Assembly (NCBI GenBank): GCA_947085765.1
Contig: CAMTXZ010000269.1
Location: 1-16,082, forward strand
Direction of reading: 5' to 3'
Length of the DNA stretch: 16,082 nucleotides
Origin: JAKFXL01 sp947085765
GTDB lineage: Bacteria > Pseudomonadota > Gammaproteobacteria > Tenderiales > Tenderiaceae
Of this stretch, positions 1-6,865 are shown one piece after another. The position numbers and the translations under genes were made by a program. How positions within the stretch are numbered: the first letter of the stretch is position 1; the number at the start of each line of letters is the position of its first letter. The notes beneath the pieces are model-generated. The model ran no database searches and had not been told where the DNA came from. It saw only the letters and a program-made list of their open reading frames with translations.

Positions 1-1
1 C

Positions 2-244
2 ATCCCCACCTTTTTAATGAACGCCGGCATCCAGCGCATCGGCGCCAACCCCGCCGCCATCATCAGCTCAATGGGACCGGTGATGACAATATTCCTCGCC
101 TATCTTTTTCTGAATGAACAGTTGAGCTATCTACAATCCATCGGCGCGCTGCTAGTCATGGCCGGGGTATTTGTAATCAGTGCCCGAAACAGACCGTCAC
201 GCCCCGCAGTGGGCGCCGCCAATTCAGACCAGCCAAAAAGTTGA
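2..244 (+). CDS. EamA/DMT-family transporter, C-terminal fragment (cut by window edge)
   Basis: This is the last 80 codons of a multi-pass inner-membrane transporter of the drug/metabolite (EamA) superfamily, reading in from outside the window. Two hydrophobic segments are visible, one in the run containing PAAIISSMGPVMTIFLAYLF and one in SIGALLVMAGVFVIS. Between them is the typical EamA signature of an 'LNEQLS' loop followed by 'IGALLVMAGV'. A short polar tail ends at TGA. The substrate cannot be told from the C-terminus; the family includes amino-acid and metabolite exporters. The frame is open to base 2, and the first ATG at 17 is internal to the domain, so it is not the start. The gene is intact as far as can be seen and belongs to the chromosome left of the tRNA scar. 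Confidence 0.85.
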   Translation: MPTFLMNAGIQRIGANPAAIISSMGPVMTIFLAYLFLNEQLSYLQSIGALLVMAGVFVISARNRPSRPAVGAANSDQPKS

Positions 245-900
245 GTATTGCTACGGTAAAAAACAGAAGGCCCGCCACTTCTGGCAGCCCCTTGTTTGAT
301 ATGGCGCACCCGCCACAACTTATCACGGCAAAACCATAACAAGACACAACTCAGAGCGGCAAAAGTTTTGATGTCGCTCAATTACTATTTTTCTAGTATT
401 TCATTGGCGTGCTCGAATTTATCTAGCTGCTCTGAAGTAGTCCCGCCGCTGACCACTTGTGCTGATGACACATGCATGAGCAATTGCAGACAACTCCTTA
501 TCTGCCGGCATCATTGGGCGTACCGATTTAGCCATATCCAAACTACGGAAGGTCATCTCGATGCCGGATAGGTCAGGGCCCAACAGACAATCTCATCAGA
601 TCAGGATAGGTTTTGGTATTACCGGTGGCCATGGCGAGCAGCATTTCACGTTGGCCTGTTGCTATGGCTGGTTCTGAGGCGAGTATCGCCTCTTACTGAT
701 AGTGACGTAATGGAAAAGAAAGCCGTAATAAACGGTGTGCCTGACAGCTGCTCACGGACCTTGGCTTCGTCACGCTTGAGAAATACAGATAATCCTGGGG
801 TATGTAGTACCAGCCATCACGTGTATGGCCAATGTAGATTGCAAAACCAGATGCCGCTTTTGGTGGAGAGCTGGCGCAGAAAGTCCGCACTGGAATTCTT
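245..900. other. Gene-poor stretch with degenerate coding relics
   Basis: About 650 bases lie between the transporter end and the tRNA terminator without a convincing intact gene. All open frames here are short, lack good ribosome binding sites, and break into several frames on the minus strand. One piece (573-683, minus) has a helicase-like motif and is listed separately. A perfect 7-bp inverted repeat, GAGGCGA-GTA-TCGCCTC, lies at 676-692; it has no T-tract on either side, so it is not an obvious terminator. The stretch looks like decayed coding DNA. Confidence 0.5.
573..683 (-). pseudogene. Possible relic of a helicase/HsdR-type ATPase
   Basis: On the minus strand this 37-codon frame reads ...GQREMLLAMATGNTKT... 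and then stops. 'LLAMATGTGKT' is the usual Walker A context of superfamily 2 helicases such as type I restriction HsdR subunits. Here the GTGKT core is altered to GNTKT and nothing of motif II or later is found. The neighbouring minus-strand frames are broken by stops. The match rests on about 14 residues, so chance similarity is possible. If real, it is a much reduced pseudogene. Confidence 0.2.
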
Positions 901-940
901 CTAAAACAAAAAACGGGTTAGAACTTTCGTTCTAACCCGC
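901..940 (-). terminator. Intrinsic terminator of the tRNA-Arg locus
   Basis: A perfect 11-bp stem (CGGGTTAGAAC at 914-924, GTTCTAACCCG at 929-939) closes a TTTC loop. Read on the minus strand it is followed by a T-rich run (complement of the A-rich bases 901-913). It sits about 20 bases past the CCA end of the tRNA fragment, where a tRNA terminator is expected. Confidence 0.85.
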
Positions 941-960
941 TAATGTTACTACTTATTGTA

Positions 961-1009
961 TGGTGCGCCCGGCACGATTCGAACGTGCGACCGCCTGGTT
1001 CGTAGCCAG
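961..1009 (-). tRNA. Partial tRNA-Arg(ACG): 3' half only, probable attachment-site scar
   Basis: On the minus strand the sequence runs from the anticodon arm (CTGG, loop CTACGAA, CCAG) through the variable loop and T arm (ACGTTCGAATCGT) to the acceptor 3' strand and an encoded CCA at 961-963. The loop gives anticodon ACG. The D arm and the 5' acceptor strand are absent. To the right, similarity ends at position 27 of the tRNA, where the C needed to pair with G43 is a G, and the DNA then becomes AT-rich. It cannot fold into a working tRNA. Break points in or near the anticodon arm are typical crossover sites of tyrosine recombinases, so this is best read as one att end of an integrated element lying to the right. 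Confidence 0.85.
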
Positions 1010-1236
1010 CATATTAACGTTATATTACTTTATAAATCAGTCACTTGCGGCGTTTGCCCAATTTATACCGCAGCTGACTAATCAATCACTTACGATTGAG
1101 TGTGCTTGAAAATTAGCACAAATCTAGCACAGTCAAAACACGACCACTCCGAACCAGGCCAGCCTTGATCAAATTCCCTGGAAGATTCCTATCAGATGAA
1201 AATATTTTGCAAATCTAGATGATGATTTTTCACCGC
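1010..1236. other. Island-end region with TAGCACA repeats; no gene
   Basis: The region next to the tRNA scar is AT-rich and has no open frame of note. Two copies of TAGCACA at 1114-1120 and 1125-1131 are 11 bp apart, one helical turn, and an inverted TGTGCT lies at 1101-1106. CAAATCTAG also occurs twice (1119-1127 and 1210-1218). Such short repeats beside an att core could be arm-type recombinase or excisionase sites. No integrase gene is present. Confidence 0.4.
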
Positions 1237-1264
1237 AAAAGGCAGCAGTCGGCCAGGAGCTGCC
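1237..1264 (-). terminator. Intrinsic terminator of the RHS gene
   Basis: Directly after the RHS stop codon, the minus strand reads GGCAGC, a 12-base loop, GCTGCC, then TTTT. The 6-bp GC-rich stem (1259-1264 with 1241-1246) plus the T-run (1237-1240) fits an intrinsic terminator. That it follows the stop codon immediately suggests the present short C-terminus is the one the cell expresses. Confidence 0.55.
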
Positions 1265-3522
1265 TATCGAGCCAAGTGACCTAAGTGACCGCACCAATAC
1301 TTATTGCAGACATTCACGTTTGATAGCAAAGCCGTGATGGTGGCGGTCAGGCTGCAATAGACGGCGTTGTTTTTCTGGTCATAGGCGTGGACCGCACGGT
1401 TGGCTTCGTCGTAGTCGAAGCTGAGGGTGTAGTTGTCGGGGTTGGTAACGGTGGTGATGTTGCCGGCGGCATCGTAGCGGTAGGCGGTGACGTAACCGCC
1501 GGCGTTCATCTGGCTGAGCAGGCGGTCGGCGTCGTCGTAACGGGCGGCACTGCTGTCGATGAGGGTCGGTATGCCGCTAACGCTCAGTTGCAGTGACTGG
1601 CCGACGGGGTTGCCGTTGGCATCGAAGTAGTAGTCGCGCAGTTTGCCGAGGCGGTCGCTGGCCTGGGTGATGCGGTCGACGGCGTCATAGCTGAAGGCGG
1701 TGGGGTACCAGTCGCCGTCAATGCCGTTCTTGAGGCGGCCCAAGGTGTCATAGCTCAGGGTAGCGCTCTGGGAGGTGACGCTGGTCTCGCTGTTTTTGAG
1801 GCCGCTGCGTGCAATGCCAGTGGCGTTGAGCTGGCTGGCGTCGTAGGTATAACTCAGAATCGGGCCGGTGGGGCTGGTGGCTGTATTGCTGGCGAGCTGG
1901 GTGGCGAACTCTTTGACACGCTTGCTGCTGGTGAGGTTGCCGAGGCTGTCGTAGCCGTTGACCGTCCAGGCGAGGAGCTGGGGGGCGGCCGGGTAGGCAC
2001 ATTCGCCGCTGCAGGTGGCCGGGGTGTAGCTCGACACAGTTTTGATCGTATCGGTCACATTGCCTTTGACGTCGTAACGCAGGATCGTCCAGTTGCCCCG
2101 CGCATCCTGAATCCGGCGCGGTTGGTTGAAGGCGGTGAAATCAAAAAACTTGACGGTAGCCCCTCGCGGCGTGGTGATCTGGGTGACGTTGCCGCTGGCA
2201 TCGTAGCTGTACTGGGTGCGCAACCCCTGAGCGTCGCTGCTGGCGGTGCGGTTGAAGGGCTGGCCGGACTGGCTATACTCATAAATGTGTTCGGCACCAT
2301 TCTCTTCGACGATCTTGAGGGGGTTGCCGTTGGCATCGAAGAAGAAGTGGCGATCAAAGCCGCGCTCACTAGTGTGGATCGCCTCGCGGCGGAACTCGTT
2401 GTAAGTGAAGGTGTTGACCTGGTCGGGCGCGAGGCTGCCGTTGGTATTGACGACGGTATGGCGGAAGACTCGGCCGCTGGCGTAGTACTCAAAGCGCATG
2501 CCGTTGCCACGCGGCAGGGTGTACTGCTTCAGGGCGTGGTTGAGGTTAATGCCATCGGCGGCTGTGTAGTAGCTGTAGATGACCGGTGGCTGAGTGCTGG
2601 GCTGGGTGACGGCGAGCGGGTTTTTGAAGCTGTTGAGATTGCCGTTGCCGTCGTAGCCGTACTGATACTGGCGACCACTGAAGTCTTGAATCTGGGTGAT
2701 ACGGTTGCCGCTGTAGCTGAAGGTGAGGCTACGGCTGAGACCATCGGTGACTTGGCACAGCAGTGTGCCACCGGCACAACCGCTGATGGCGGCATAACTT
2801 AGGGTCAGGGCGTTGTTATTACGGTCGGTGATGGAGAGCAATCGAGAATAGATCGGCGTGGCGGTGCCGGGGATGCCGCTGGGGCCGGTCACACTCTCGA
2901 AGGTATAGGTCAGACCGTTCTTCTCGCGGAGGGTGTAGCTGCCATTGGCCAAGCGCTGGAAGGTAAGGAAGAGCCCGGCGGGATTAGGGATCGTGCTGCC
3001 TGCCGTAATATTGCCATTGCTGTGACTGCCGGTGGCAAAGAACTTCTCGGCACCGCTGCCATCGATCCATGACACCTTGGCCACCCCGCCTTCGACGCCG
3101 TAGAGCTTGAGGCGGTGGTTAAAGCTGTGGCTCCAGCCGTAGCCAAGCGGACCGTCCAGCGGCTGGCGGCTATTGTAGCTGCGCTCAAAAACCATGGGCA
3201 GACCGCCGCGCCCCTTGATCATCAGGTCGCGCTCGCTGTGGTACATATTGCCGTTGGCCATGTTGACCGGGTCACCGGCGGTGGTGATGAAGGCGCTGAT
3301 GCCGTTGCTGAGGGTGGTGGAGTTTTTGCCGCCGGCGGGGTCGTTGCTGAGTTGCAGGTAGGCGGGGGTCTCGGGGAAGGCAGTGTAGCCGGTGTTGAGC
3401 GTGGTGTTGGCGTTGGTGCTGATGGGGCCAGTGCCGAGGGTGTAGCCGCCGGCGAGTGCTGCGGAGGTAAGCAGCAGTACCAGCCAGAGCAATGTCTGGG
3501 TGATGGCTGCGCATAAACTCAT
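1264..3522 (-). CDS. Secreted RHS/YD-repeat protein, truncated C-terminus
   Basis: This encodes 752 residues. A Sec signal peptide is clear (hydrophobic LLWLVLLLTSAALA, likely cut after A24). Residues 83-140 match the DUF6531 region that opens many RHS proteins (GDPVNMANGNMYHSERDL, then RSYNS and GYGWSHSF). From about 230 to 720 come many YD repeats such as YGYDGNGNL, YSYDASGNV, YRYDAAGNI and FDYDEANRA. Such repeats build a large beta-barrel shell that usually encloses a C-terminal toxin. Here homology ends near residue 724 (NNAVYCSL), followed by 28 unrelated residues. The conserved RHS core end (the PxxxxDPxGL-type cleavage region) and any toxin tip are missing. In another frame the same DNA reads GFAIKREC before a stop, hinting at a frameshift or recombination. 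The start at 3522 has an upstream GGGGAGGGG ribosome site and gives the signal peptide. No immunity gene follows. Confidence 0.85.
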   Translation of the reverse strand: MSLCAAITQTLLWLVLLLTSAALAGGYTLGTGPISTNANTTLNTGYTAFPETPAYLQLSNDPAGGKNSTTLSNGISAFITTAGDPVNMANGNMYHSERDLMIKGRGGLPMVFERSYNSRQPLDGPLGYGWSHSFNHRLKLYGVEGGVAKVSWIDGSGAEKFFATGSHSNGNITAGSTIPNPAGLFLTFQRLANGSYTLREKNGLTYTFESVTGPSGIPGTATPIYSRLLSITDRNNNALTLSYAAISGCAGGTLLCQVTDGLSRSLTFSYSGNRITQIQDFSGRQYQYGYDGNGNLNSFKNPLAVTQPSTQPPVIYSYYTAADGINLNHALKQYTLPRGNGMRFEYYASGRVFRHTVVNTNGSLAPDQVNTFTYNEFRREAIHTSERGFDRHFFFDANGNPLKIVEENGAEHIYEYSQSGQPFNRTASSDAQGLRTQYSYDASGNVTQITTPRGATVKFFDFTAFNQPRRIQDARGNWTILRYDVKGNVTDTIKTVSSYTPATCSGECAYPAAPQLLAWTVNGYDSLGNLTSSKRVKEFATQLASNTATSPTGPILSYTYDASQLNATGIARSGLKNSETSVTSQSATLSYDTLGRLKNGIDGDWYPTAFSYDAVDRITQASDRLGKLRDYYFDANGNPVGQSLQLSVSGIPTLIDSSAARYDDADRLLSQMNAGGYVTAYRYDAAGNITTVTNPDNYTLSFDYDEANRAVHAYDQKNNAVYCSLTATITALLSNVNVCNKYWCGHLGHLAR

Positions 3523-3750
3523 GACCCCTCCCCTTTCATGGACTCAGGTTAGCGGGCGGATGTGTCATGTTGATGAAACGGTGACTGATGCCGCGCGGGG
3601 TGCTACACCTTCAACCAAGTTATACTATGCCTGCCCGTACCCACCACGACAGGAGACGAGCAGATCAATCAGTTATCACGGGCCAAGCAGAAATTTGTCA
3701 TAAAGATGCTGGATACTGTGATTCAATAAGATTCATGAGGAGATTTCATC
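3523..3750. promoter_or_regulatory. Divergent intergenic region between RHS and toxin-antitoxin genes
   Basis: This holds the start regions of two divergent units. Beside the antitoxin gene, GATTCA occurs twice (3720-3725 and 3730-3735), 10 bp apart and just upstream of the GAGGAG ribosome site at 3737-3742. That is a fitting place for an autoregulatory operator. TTGTCA at 3695-3700 resembles a -35 box, but no good -10 follows at the right spacing. I see no clear promoter for the RHS gene. Confidence 0.35.
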
Positions 3751-3939
3751 ATGCAAACCGTTAAGCAAATCGTCCACGACATCGCCGATCACCTGCCGGA
3801 ACAGGCAACGTTTGACGATGTCATATACGCACTGTACGTCCGGCAAAAACTCGAAGAGGGTCTGCGCGATCTCGATGAGGGCCGCACCTACACGCAAGAG
3901 GAAGTGGAACAACAGCTACTGGGCAAGCGTCCCTCATGA
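3751..3939 (+). CDS. Antitoxin of a ParE-type toxin-antitoxin module
   Basis: A 62-residue acidic protein that begins MQTVKQIVHDIADHLPEQAT and continues with a helix-rich DDVIYALYVRQKLEEGLRDLDEGR segment. Small proteins with this 'DDV-YA-YVRQK-EEGL-D--EGR' pattern are commonly encoded just before ParE/RelE toxins and serve as the labile antitoxin, binding both toxin and operator DNA. A strong AGGAG ribosome site precedes the ATG. Its stop overlaps the next gene's start by ATGA (3936-3939), which points to translational coupling and the usual antitoxin-first order. Function is inferred from partner and pattern; the exact antitoxin family is not certain. Likely autoregulated through the direct repeats upstream. 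Confidence 0.75.
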   Translation: MQTVKQIVHDIADHLPEQATFDDVIYALYVRQKLEEGLRDLDEGRTYTQEEVEQQLLGKRPS

Positions 3940-4238
3940 AGGTTACTTGGTCGCGGCGGGCTTTGCTGGACGTTGAGCATATCCGCGATTACATCGCGCA
4001 AGACTCCCCGGCTTACGCCCAACCCTTTGTTGAACGCCTGCTGCACGCCACCCGCCACTTGCCACAGTTTCCGCACAGCGGTCGAGCGATGCCGGAAGCC
4101 GGGAACCTACGCATCCGCGAAGTGATTTATCAGGGCTACCGCATCATCTACCGGCTGCGCTCCGATGCCATCGAGATTGTGATGGTCGTGCATGGCAGCC
4201 GCGATGTCGCGGGGCAGGAAGCGAAGCCTTGGGAGTAG
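3936..4238 (+). CDS. ParE/RelE-family toxin
   Basis: A 100-residue protein with the full ParE/RelE superfamily pattern. It opens with a beta strand (KVTWSRRALLDVEHIRDYI), followed by two helices (AQPFVERLLHATRHL), the 'FPHSGRAMPE' turn, the 'IREVIYQGYRIIYRLR' beta hairpin, and the last strand 'IEIVMVVHGSRD'. ParE members poison DNA gyrase, whereas RelE/YoeB members cut mRNA on the ribosome. The lack of an obvious catalytic RelE triad and the overall pattern favour ParE, but this was not tested. It is translated from a start overlapping the antitoxin stop and is intact. An IS66 end lies 36 bp downstream of its stop. Modules of this kind often help keep mobile islands in place. Confidence 0.85.
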   Translation: MKVTWSRRALLDVEHIRDYIAQDSPAYAQPFVERLLHATRHLPQFPHSGRAMPEAGNLRIREVIYQGYRIIYRLRSDAIEIVMVVHGSRDVAGQEAKPWE

Positions 4239-4274
4239 GTATTCCATGAGGCTTCTCTATCAAGCATCATAAAA

Positions 4275-5020
4275 GTAAGCGCCTCACTAACCCCACGGTT
4301 ACCCATTCATTCAGAGTCTGTTAGACGTGCAAACTGCTCAGGCAGCAAGGCTTCAATCTGCTCTACCGTTTCGACCTTTGGCAATTCTGTCAGCACATGT
4401 TTGAGATATGAAAACGGCTCCAGGCCATTGGCCTTGGCGGTTTGGATGACGCTGTAGATGGCGGCACTGGATTTTGCCCCCGCTTGGCTGTTGGAGAACA
4501 ACCAATTTTTCCGGCCCATGACAAAGGGTCTGATGGCATTTTCTGCGGGGTTGTTGTCCATCGGAATACGCCCATCATCGAGATAACGGATTAGTTTTGG
4601 CCACTGGTTATTGAGATAGTTGAGTGCTTTACCGGTGAGACTTTGGGGTGGCACTTGCGGGAGGGATTTTTCTAGCCACTGCTGTAGTTCTGCAATAATG
4701 GGCGCTGAGTTTTCCTGGCGTTGTGTTTGGCGTGCCTCTGGCGTGAGATCTTTAAGTTGCCGTTCTAGTTGATAGAGTTTATTGATGAGACCGAGTCCTT
4801 TATGGGTTTTGCCAGTTTTAGCCTGATTGCCGTTGGCGCGGGCTTTGATGGCTTCATCAAATTTTCGTCTGGCGTGTGCCCAGCAGCCTGCATGGGTAAG
4901 TGATTGTTCGCGCACGACGGCGTTGTAGCCATCATAATCATCGGTGATGAGTGTGCCGTGATAATAGGCCAACAACTGCTTAGGCACGTCGCTGTGCCGT
5001 GTTGGGTAATAATCAAACAG
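4275..5020 (-). mobile_element. IS66-family element, one end only (truncated by the IS3 element)
   Basis: The left boundary begins GTAAGCGCCTCACTAACCCC, the terminal inverted repeat start typical of IS66 elements (GTAAGCG...). Inside is the C-terminal part of the transposase on the minus strand. The element is cut exactly at 5020, where an IS3-family end begins. The other half and the second IS66 terminus are not found right of the IS3 element, so the rest was lost. Confidence 0.8.
4307..5020 (-). pseudogene. tnpC: IS66 transposase TnpC, C-terminal fragment
   Basis: The frame is open from the IS3 junction at 5020 and begins LFDYYPTRHSD, a recognisable internal stretch of IS66 TnpC. There are about 237 codons. 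It carries the IS66 DDE-type transposase domain: 'LITDDYDGYNAV' (an aspartate of the catalytic set), 'GCWAHARRKF', and near the end 'IPMDNNPAENAIRPFVMGRKNWLF', the conserved NN-AE-A-RP block with the catalytic glutamate. The C-terminus (LPEQFARLTDSE) is complete. The N-terminal half with the zinc-finger and leucine-rich region is missing, so it cannot make a working transposase. A GTG at 4987 could in principle start a 226-residue product, but it is internal to the domain and has no case as a real start. Confidence 0.85.
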
Positions 5021-5084
5021 TGTAGTGGTTTAATAAAAACGGACACCTCGATAGGATCATTATTCACCTGGAGAGGAAACACCA

Positions 5085-5381
5085 ATGAGCAAGCAACGCA
5101 AACATTACGAACCCGCATTTAAACTGGAAGTCGCACGCATGGTAGTCGATCAAGGATTAAGCATCGCGCAGGTGATCAAAGACATGAATATTGGCCGCAC
5201 AGCGGTGAACCGTTGGGTTGAGCAATACCGGGCTGAACAACTGGGTAAAAGTGGCATCGGCAAGCCGCTCACCGTCGAGCTGTAACGCATCCGCCAACTG
5301 GAGACCGAGAACCGCCAACTGCGCTCCGATAATGAACTATTAAAAAAAGCATCGGCCTTCTTTGCCCGCGAACTGAAGTGA
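5085..5381 (+). pseudogene. IS3-family orfA with in-frame stop
   Basis: OrfA supplies the DNA-binding part of IS3 transposase. The frame starts MSKQRKHYEPAFKLEVARMV with a helix-turn-helix (GLSIAQVIKDMNIGRTAVNRWVEQY), then meets TAA at 5283-5285. Beyond the stop the same frame continues as a well-conserved leucine-zipper region (RIRQLETENRQLRSDNELLKKASAFFARELK) to TGA at 5379-5381. The break is therefore a single nonsense change, most simply CAA to TAA. A slippery A-AAA-AAA run at 5342-5348 (codons TTA AAA AAA), where IS3 elements shift to -1 to make OrfAB, lies past the stop. Ribosomes reaching it from the orfA start would need readthrough. A Shine-Dalgarno (GGAGAGG) precedes the start. Confidence 0.85.
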
Positions 5382-6256
5382 TCTACAGCATAATTAATCG
5401 TGCGCAACAGAAGGCCGTAAGCCAAATATGTCGGCTATTGCAAGTCAGCCGCTCCGGTTACTACGCCGCCCAGCGACGTTCGAAGGAGCCAACCATTTGC
5501 GCCGCCAGCGTACAGGTTAAAGCGGCCTTCGTGGCGAATCAGCGCTGCTATGGCAGTCGTCGCATCGTTGACGAATTAAAGGCGCAGAACATGATCATTG
5601 GCCGCTACAAAGTACGTCGTTTAATGCGTGAAGCAGGGCTAACAGCGGTTTGGAAGAAGAAATTTGTAAACACCACCGACAGCAAGCACGACTTGCCGGT
5701 GGCGGAGAACCTGCTTAATCGCCAGTTCAATCCAGCGAAGTCGAATCAAGCGTGGACGTCTGATATTACTTACATCCGCACCAGAACTGGCTGGCTGTAT
5801 TTGGCGGCGGTGATGGATTTACATTCACGTAAGATCATCGGCTGGGCGATGAGTCCCACCATGCCAGCAGCGTTGGTCTGCCAGGCTTTACAGATGGCGA
5901 TTGGGCAGCGGCAGCCGACGGCTGGGCTGATGCTGCATTCGGATCGAGGCAGCCAGTACGCCAGCCATGAATACCAGGCCTTGCTTAAGCAACACGGCAT
6001 CATTTGCAGCATGAGCCGTAAAGGTAATTGCTGGGATAACGCAGTGATGGAGCGCTTCTTCTTGAACTTGAAGATGGAGCGGGTATGGCAACGGGAATAC
6101 GCGAATCAGATGGAAGCCAATAAGGACGTGACAGAATACATCGTGGGATTTTACAACTGCACACGACGCCATTCCGCATTGGGAAATTTAGCACCGATAG
6201 TCTACGAGAAACAGTTTTCAGCAAAACAACCTATCGAGGTGTCCGAAATTACTTGA
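5378..6256 (+). CDS. IS3-family transposase OrfB (DDE integrase core)
   Basis: This is the catalytic subunit of IS3 transposase, 292 residues from a GTG that overlaps the orfA terminal TGA; the same frame is open back to the slippery run at 5342. It contains an HTH_21-like N-terminus (SRSGYYAAQRR...) and the rve integrase core with all three acidic residues: D in 'WTSDITYI', D in 'LHSDRGSQY', and E in 'WDNAVMERFF', followed by the YN--R-H-AL--L-P end motif. It looks intact. Normal activity needs the OrfAB frameshift fusion, which the stop in orfA should prevent, so this copy is probably not self-mobile, although OrfB could still act with OrfA from another copy. Confidence 0.9.
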   Translation: MIYSIINRAQQKAVSQICRLLQVSRSGYYAAQRRSKEPTICAASVQVKAAFVANQRCYGSRRIVDELKAQNMIIGRYKVRRLMREAGLTAVWKKKFVNTTDSKHDLPVAENLLNRQFNPAKSNQAWTSDITYIRTRTGWLYLAAVMDLHSRKIIGWAMSPTMPAALVCQALQMAIGQRQPTAGLMLHSDRGSQYASHEYQALLKQHGIICSMSRKGNCWDNAVMERFFLNLKMERVWQREYANQMEANKDVTEYIVGFYNCTRRHSALGNLAPIVYEKQFSAKQPIEVSEIT

Positions 6257-6264
6257 CCACTACA

Positions 6265-6576
6265 GCCACAGGATTCAAATCAGCTCCCGAGTTGGCACAC
6301 ATCCATTTTCGTTATCGATTCCAAAAAATAGGTGATCAAAAGCAATCAGATATGCGTAGTGATTTTACCTACTTCTTAGCTGAAGTCATCGAAGCAGGAA
6401 AAGCGAAAGGGGATATTCGCAGCGATGTTGAAACCTCCGACCTCGCCATGCAACTTATGCTGAATTTTACCGCCACCTGTTTACTTTGGTTTGCAGACCC
6501 TGATGCATTTTCACTTGATCAACGATTGATTCAGACAATTGAATGTTTCTTGAATGGTGCAGGGAAAACCGGCTAG
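6265..6576 (+). pseudogene. TetR/AcrR-type regulator, C-terminal remnant
   Basis: About 104 codons are open directly from the right end of the IS3 element to TAG at 6574-6576. The residues SDMRSDFTYFLAEVIEAGKAKGDIRSDVETSDLAMQLMLNF fit the C-terminal ligand-binding and dimerisation helices of TetR-type repressors (pattern 'L...I..G...GeIR.D.d....A..l...'). The N-terminal helix-turn-helix is absent, having been removed by the IS insertion or a later deletion. An ATG-like start (TTG at 6253) would lie inside the IS end and is not credible. As it stands it cannot bind DNA. It lies 290 bp upstream of the sensor kinase in the same direction, but I see no evidence of a functional link. Confidence 0.6.
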
Positions 6577-6865
6577 GAGAAGAGATGGATAATATTCTGT
6601 ATTAGTTCAGACTTGATCTGACAGTCACTTCCGAAAAATTGGTAACTGTTAGATCAAGTCGCGACTACTACATATAAAGATGTGTAAAGGAAGGAATGTT
6701 GATGACGTTTTTCGTAGAGCTGGATTGTTGGGTGTGTCAAACAGCATGATGGAAACAGGTGACTCGACAACTACCTTGACGAACGCCGTGGCTGGCGATA
6801 CTGTGGTTTTTATGCAAATATTGTTTTTCTGCTACTTAACCTAAAACGAGATAAAAAATACAAGT
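6577..6865. promoter_or_regulatory. Intergenic region upstream of the sensor kinase, with inverted repeat and weak promoter
   Basis: This contains no gene. A 16-bp inverted repeat with 15 matches lies at 6610-6625 (GACTTGATCTGACAGT) and 6645-6660 (ACTGTTAGATCAAGTC), with a 19-base spacer and no T-run. It could be a mobile-element end or relic, or an operator. Closer to the kinase, TTGACG at 6776-6781 and TACTGT at 6799-6804 are 17 bp apart, a fair -35 with a weak -10, and could be a sigma-70 promoter for the kinase/activator pair. The kinase start has only a weak ribosome site. Confidence 0.4.

Larger units (their letters stand above)
5021..6264 (+). mobile_element. IS3-family insertion sequence, complete (1244 bp), orfA damaged
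   Basis: Both ends are present. The left end starts TGTAGTGGT at 5021 and carries CGGACACCTCGATAGG about 20 bases in. The right end is its inverse, CCTATCGAGGTGTCCG then ACCACTACA, ending at 6264. The two ends match over the first 9 and over 16 inner bases, with a diverged 10-base middle. Two ORFs sit between them in the IS3 layout. The bases flanking the element (CAG on the left, GCC on the right) do not form a target duplication. Confidence 0.9.

Noticed and set aside
245..575. Small plus-strand open frames in the gene-poor stretch
   Set aside because: No ribosome sites, no known patterns and biased toward Ser/Cys/Leu as in random translation.
961..1009. A functional tRNA gene
   Set aside because: The D arm and the 5' acceptor strand are missing, and the anticodon stem loses pairing at its outer end.
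2122..2802. Long open frame on the plus strand (226 codons) inside the RHS gene
   Set aside because: It lies antisense to clear YD repeats, is rich in Val/Ala/Gly as expected from a mirrored GC-rich frame, and has no ribosome site or family pattern.
6610..6660. Intrinsic terminator
   Set aside because: The loop is 19 bases long and no T-run follows either arm on either strand.
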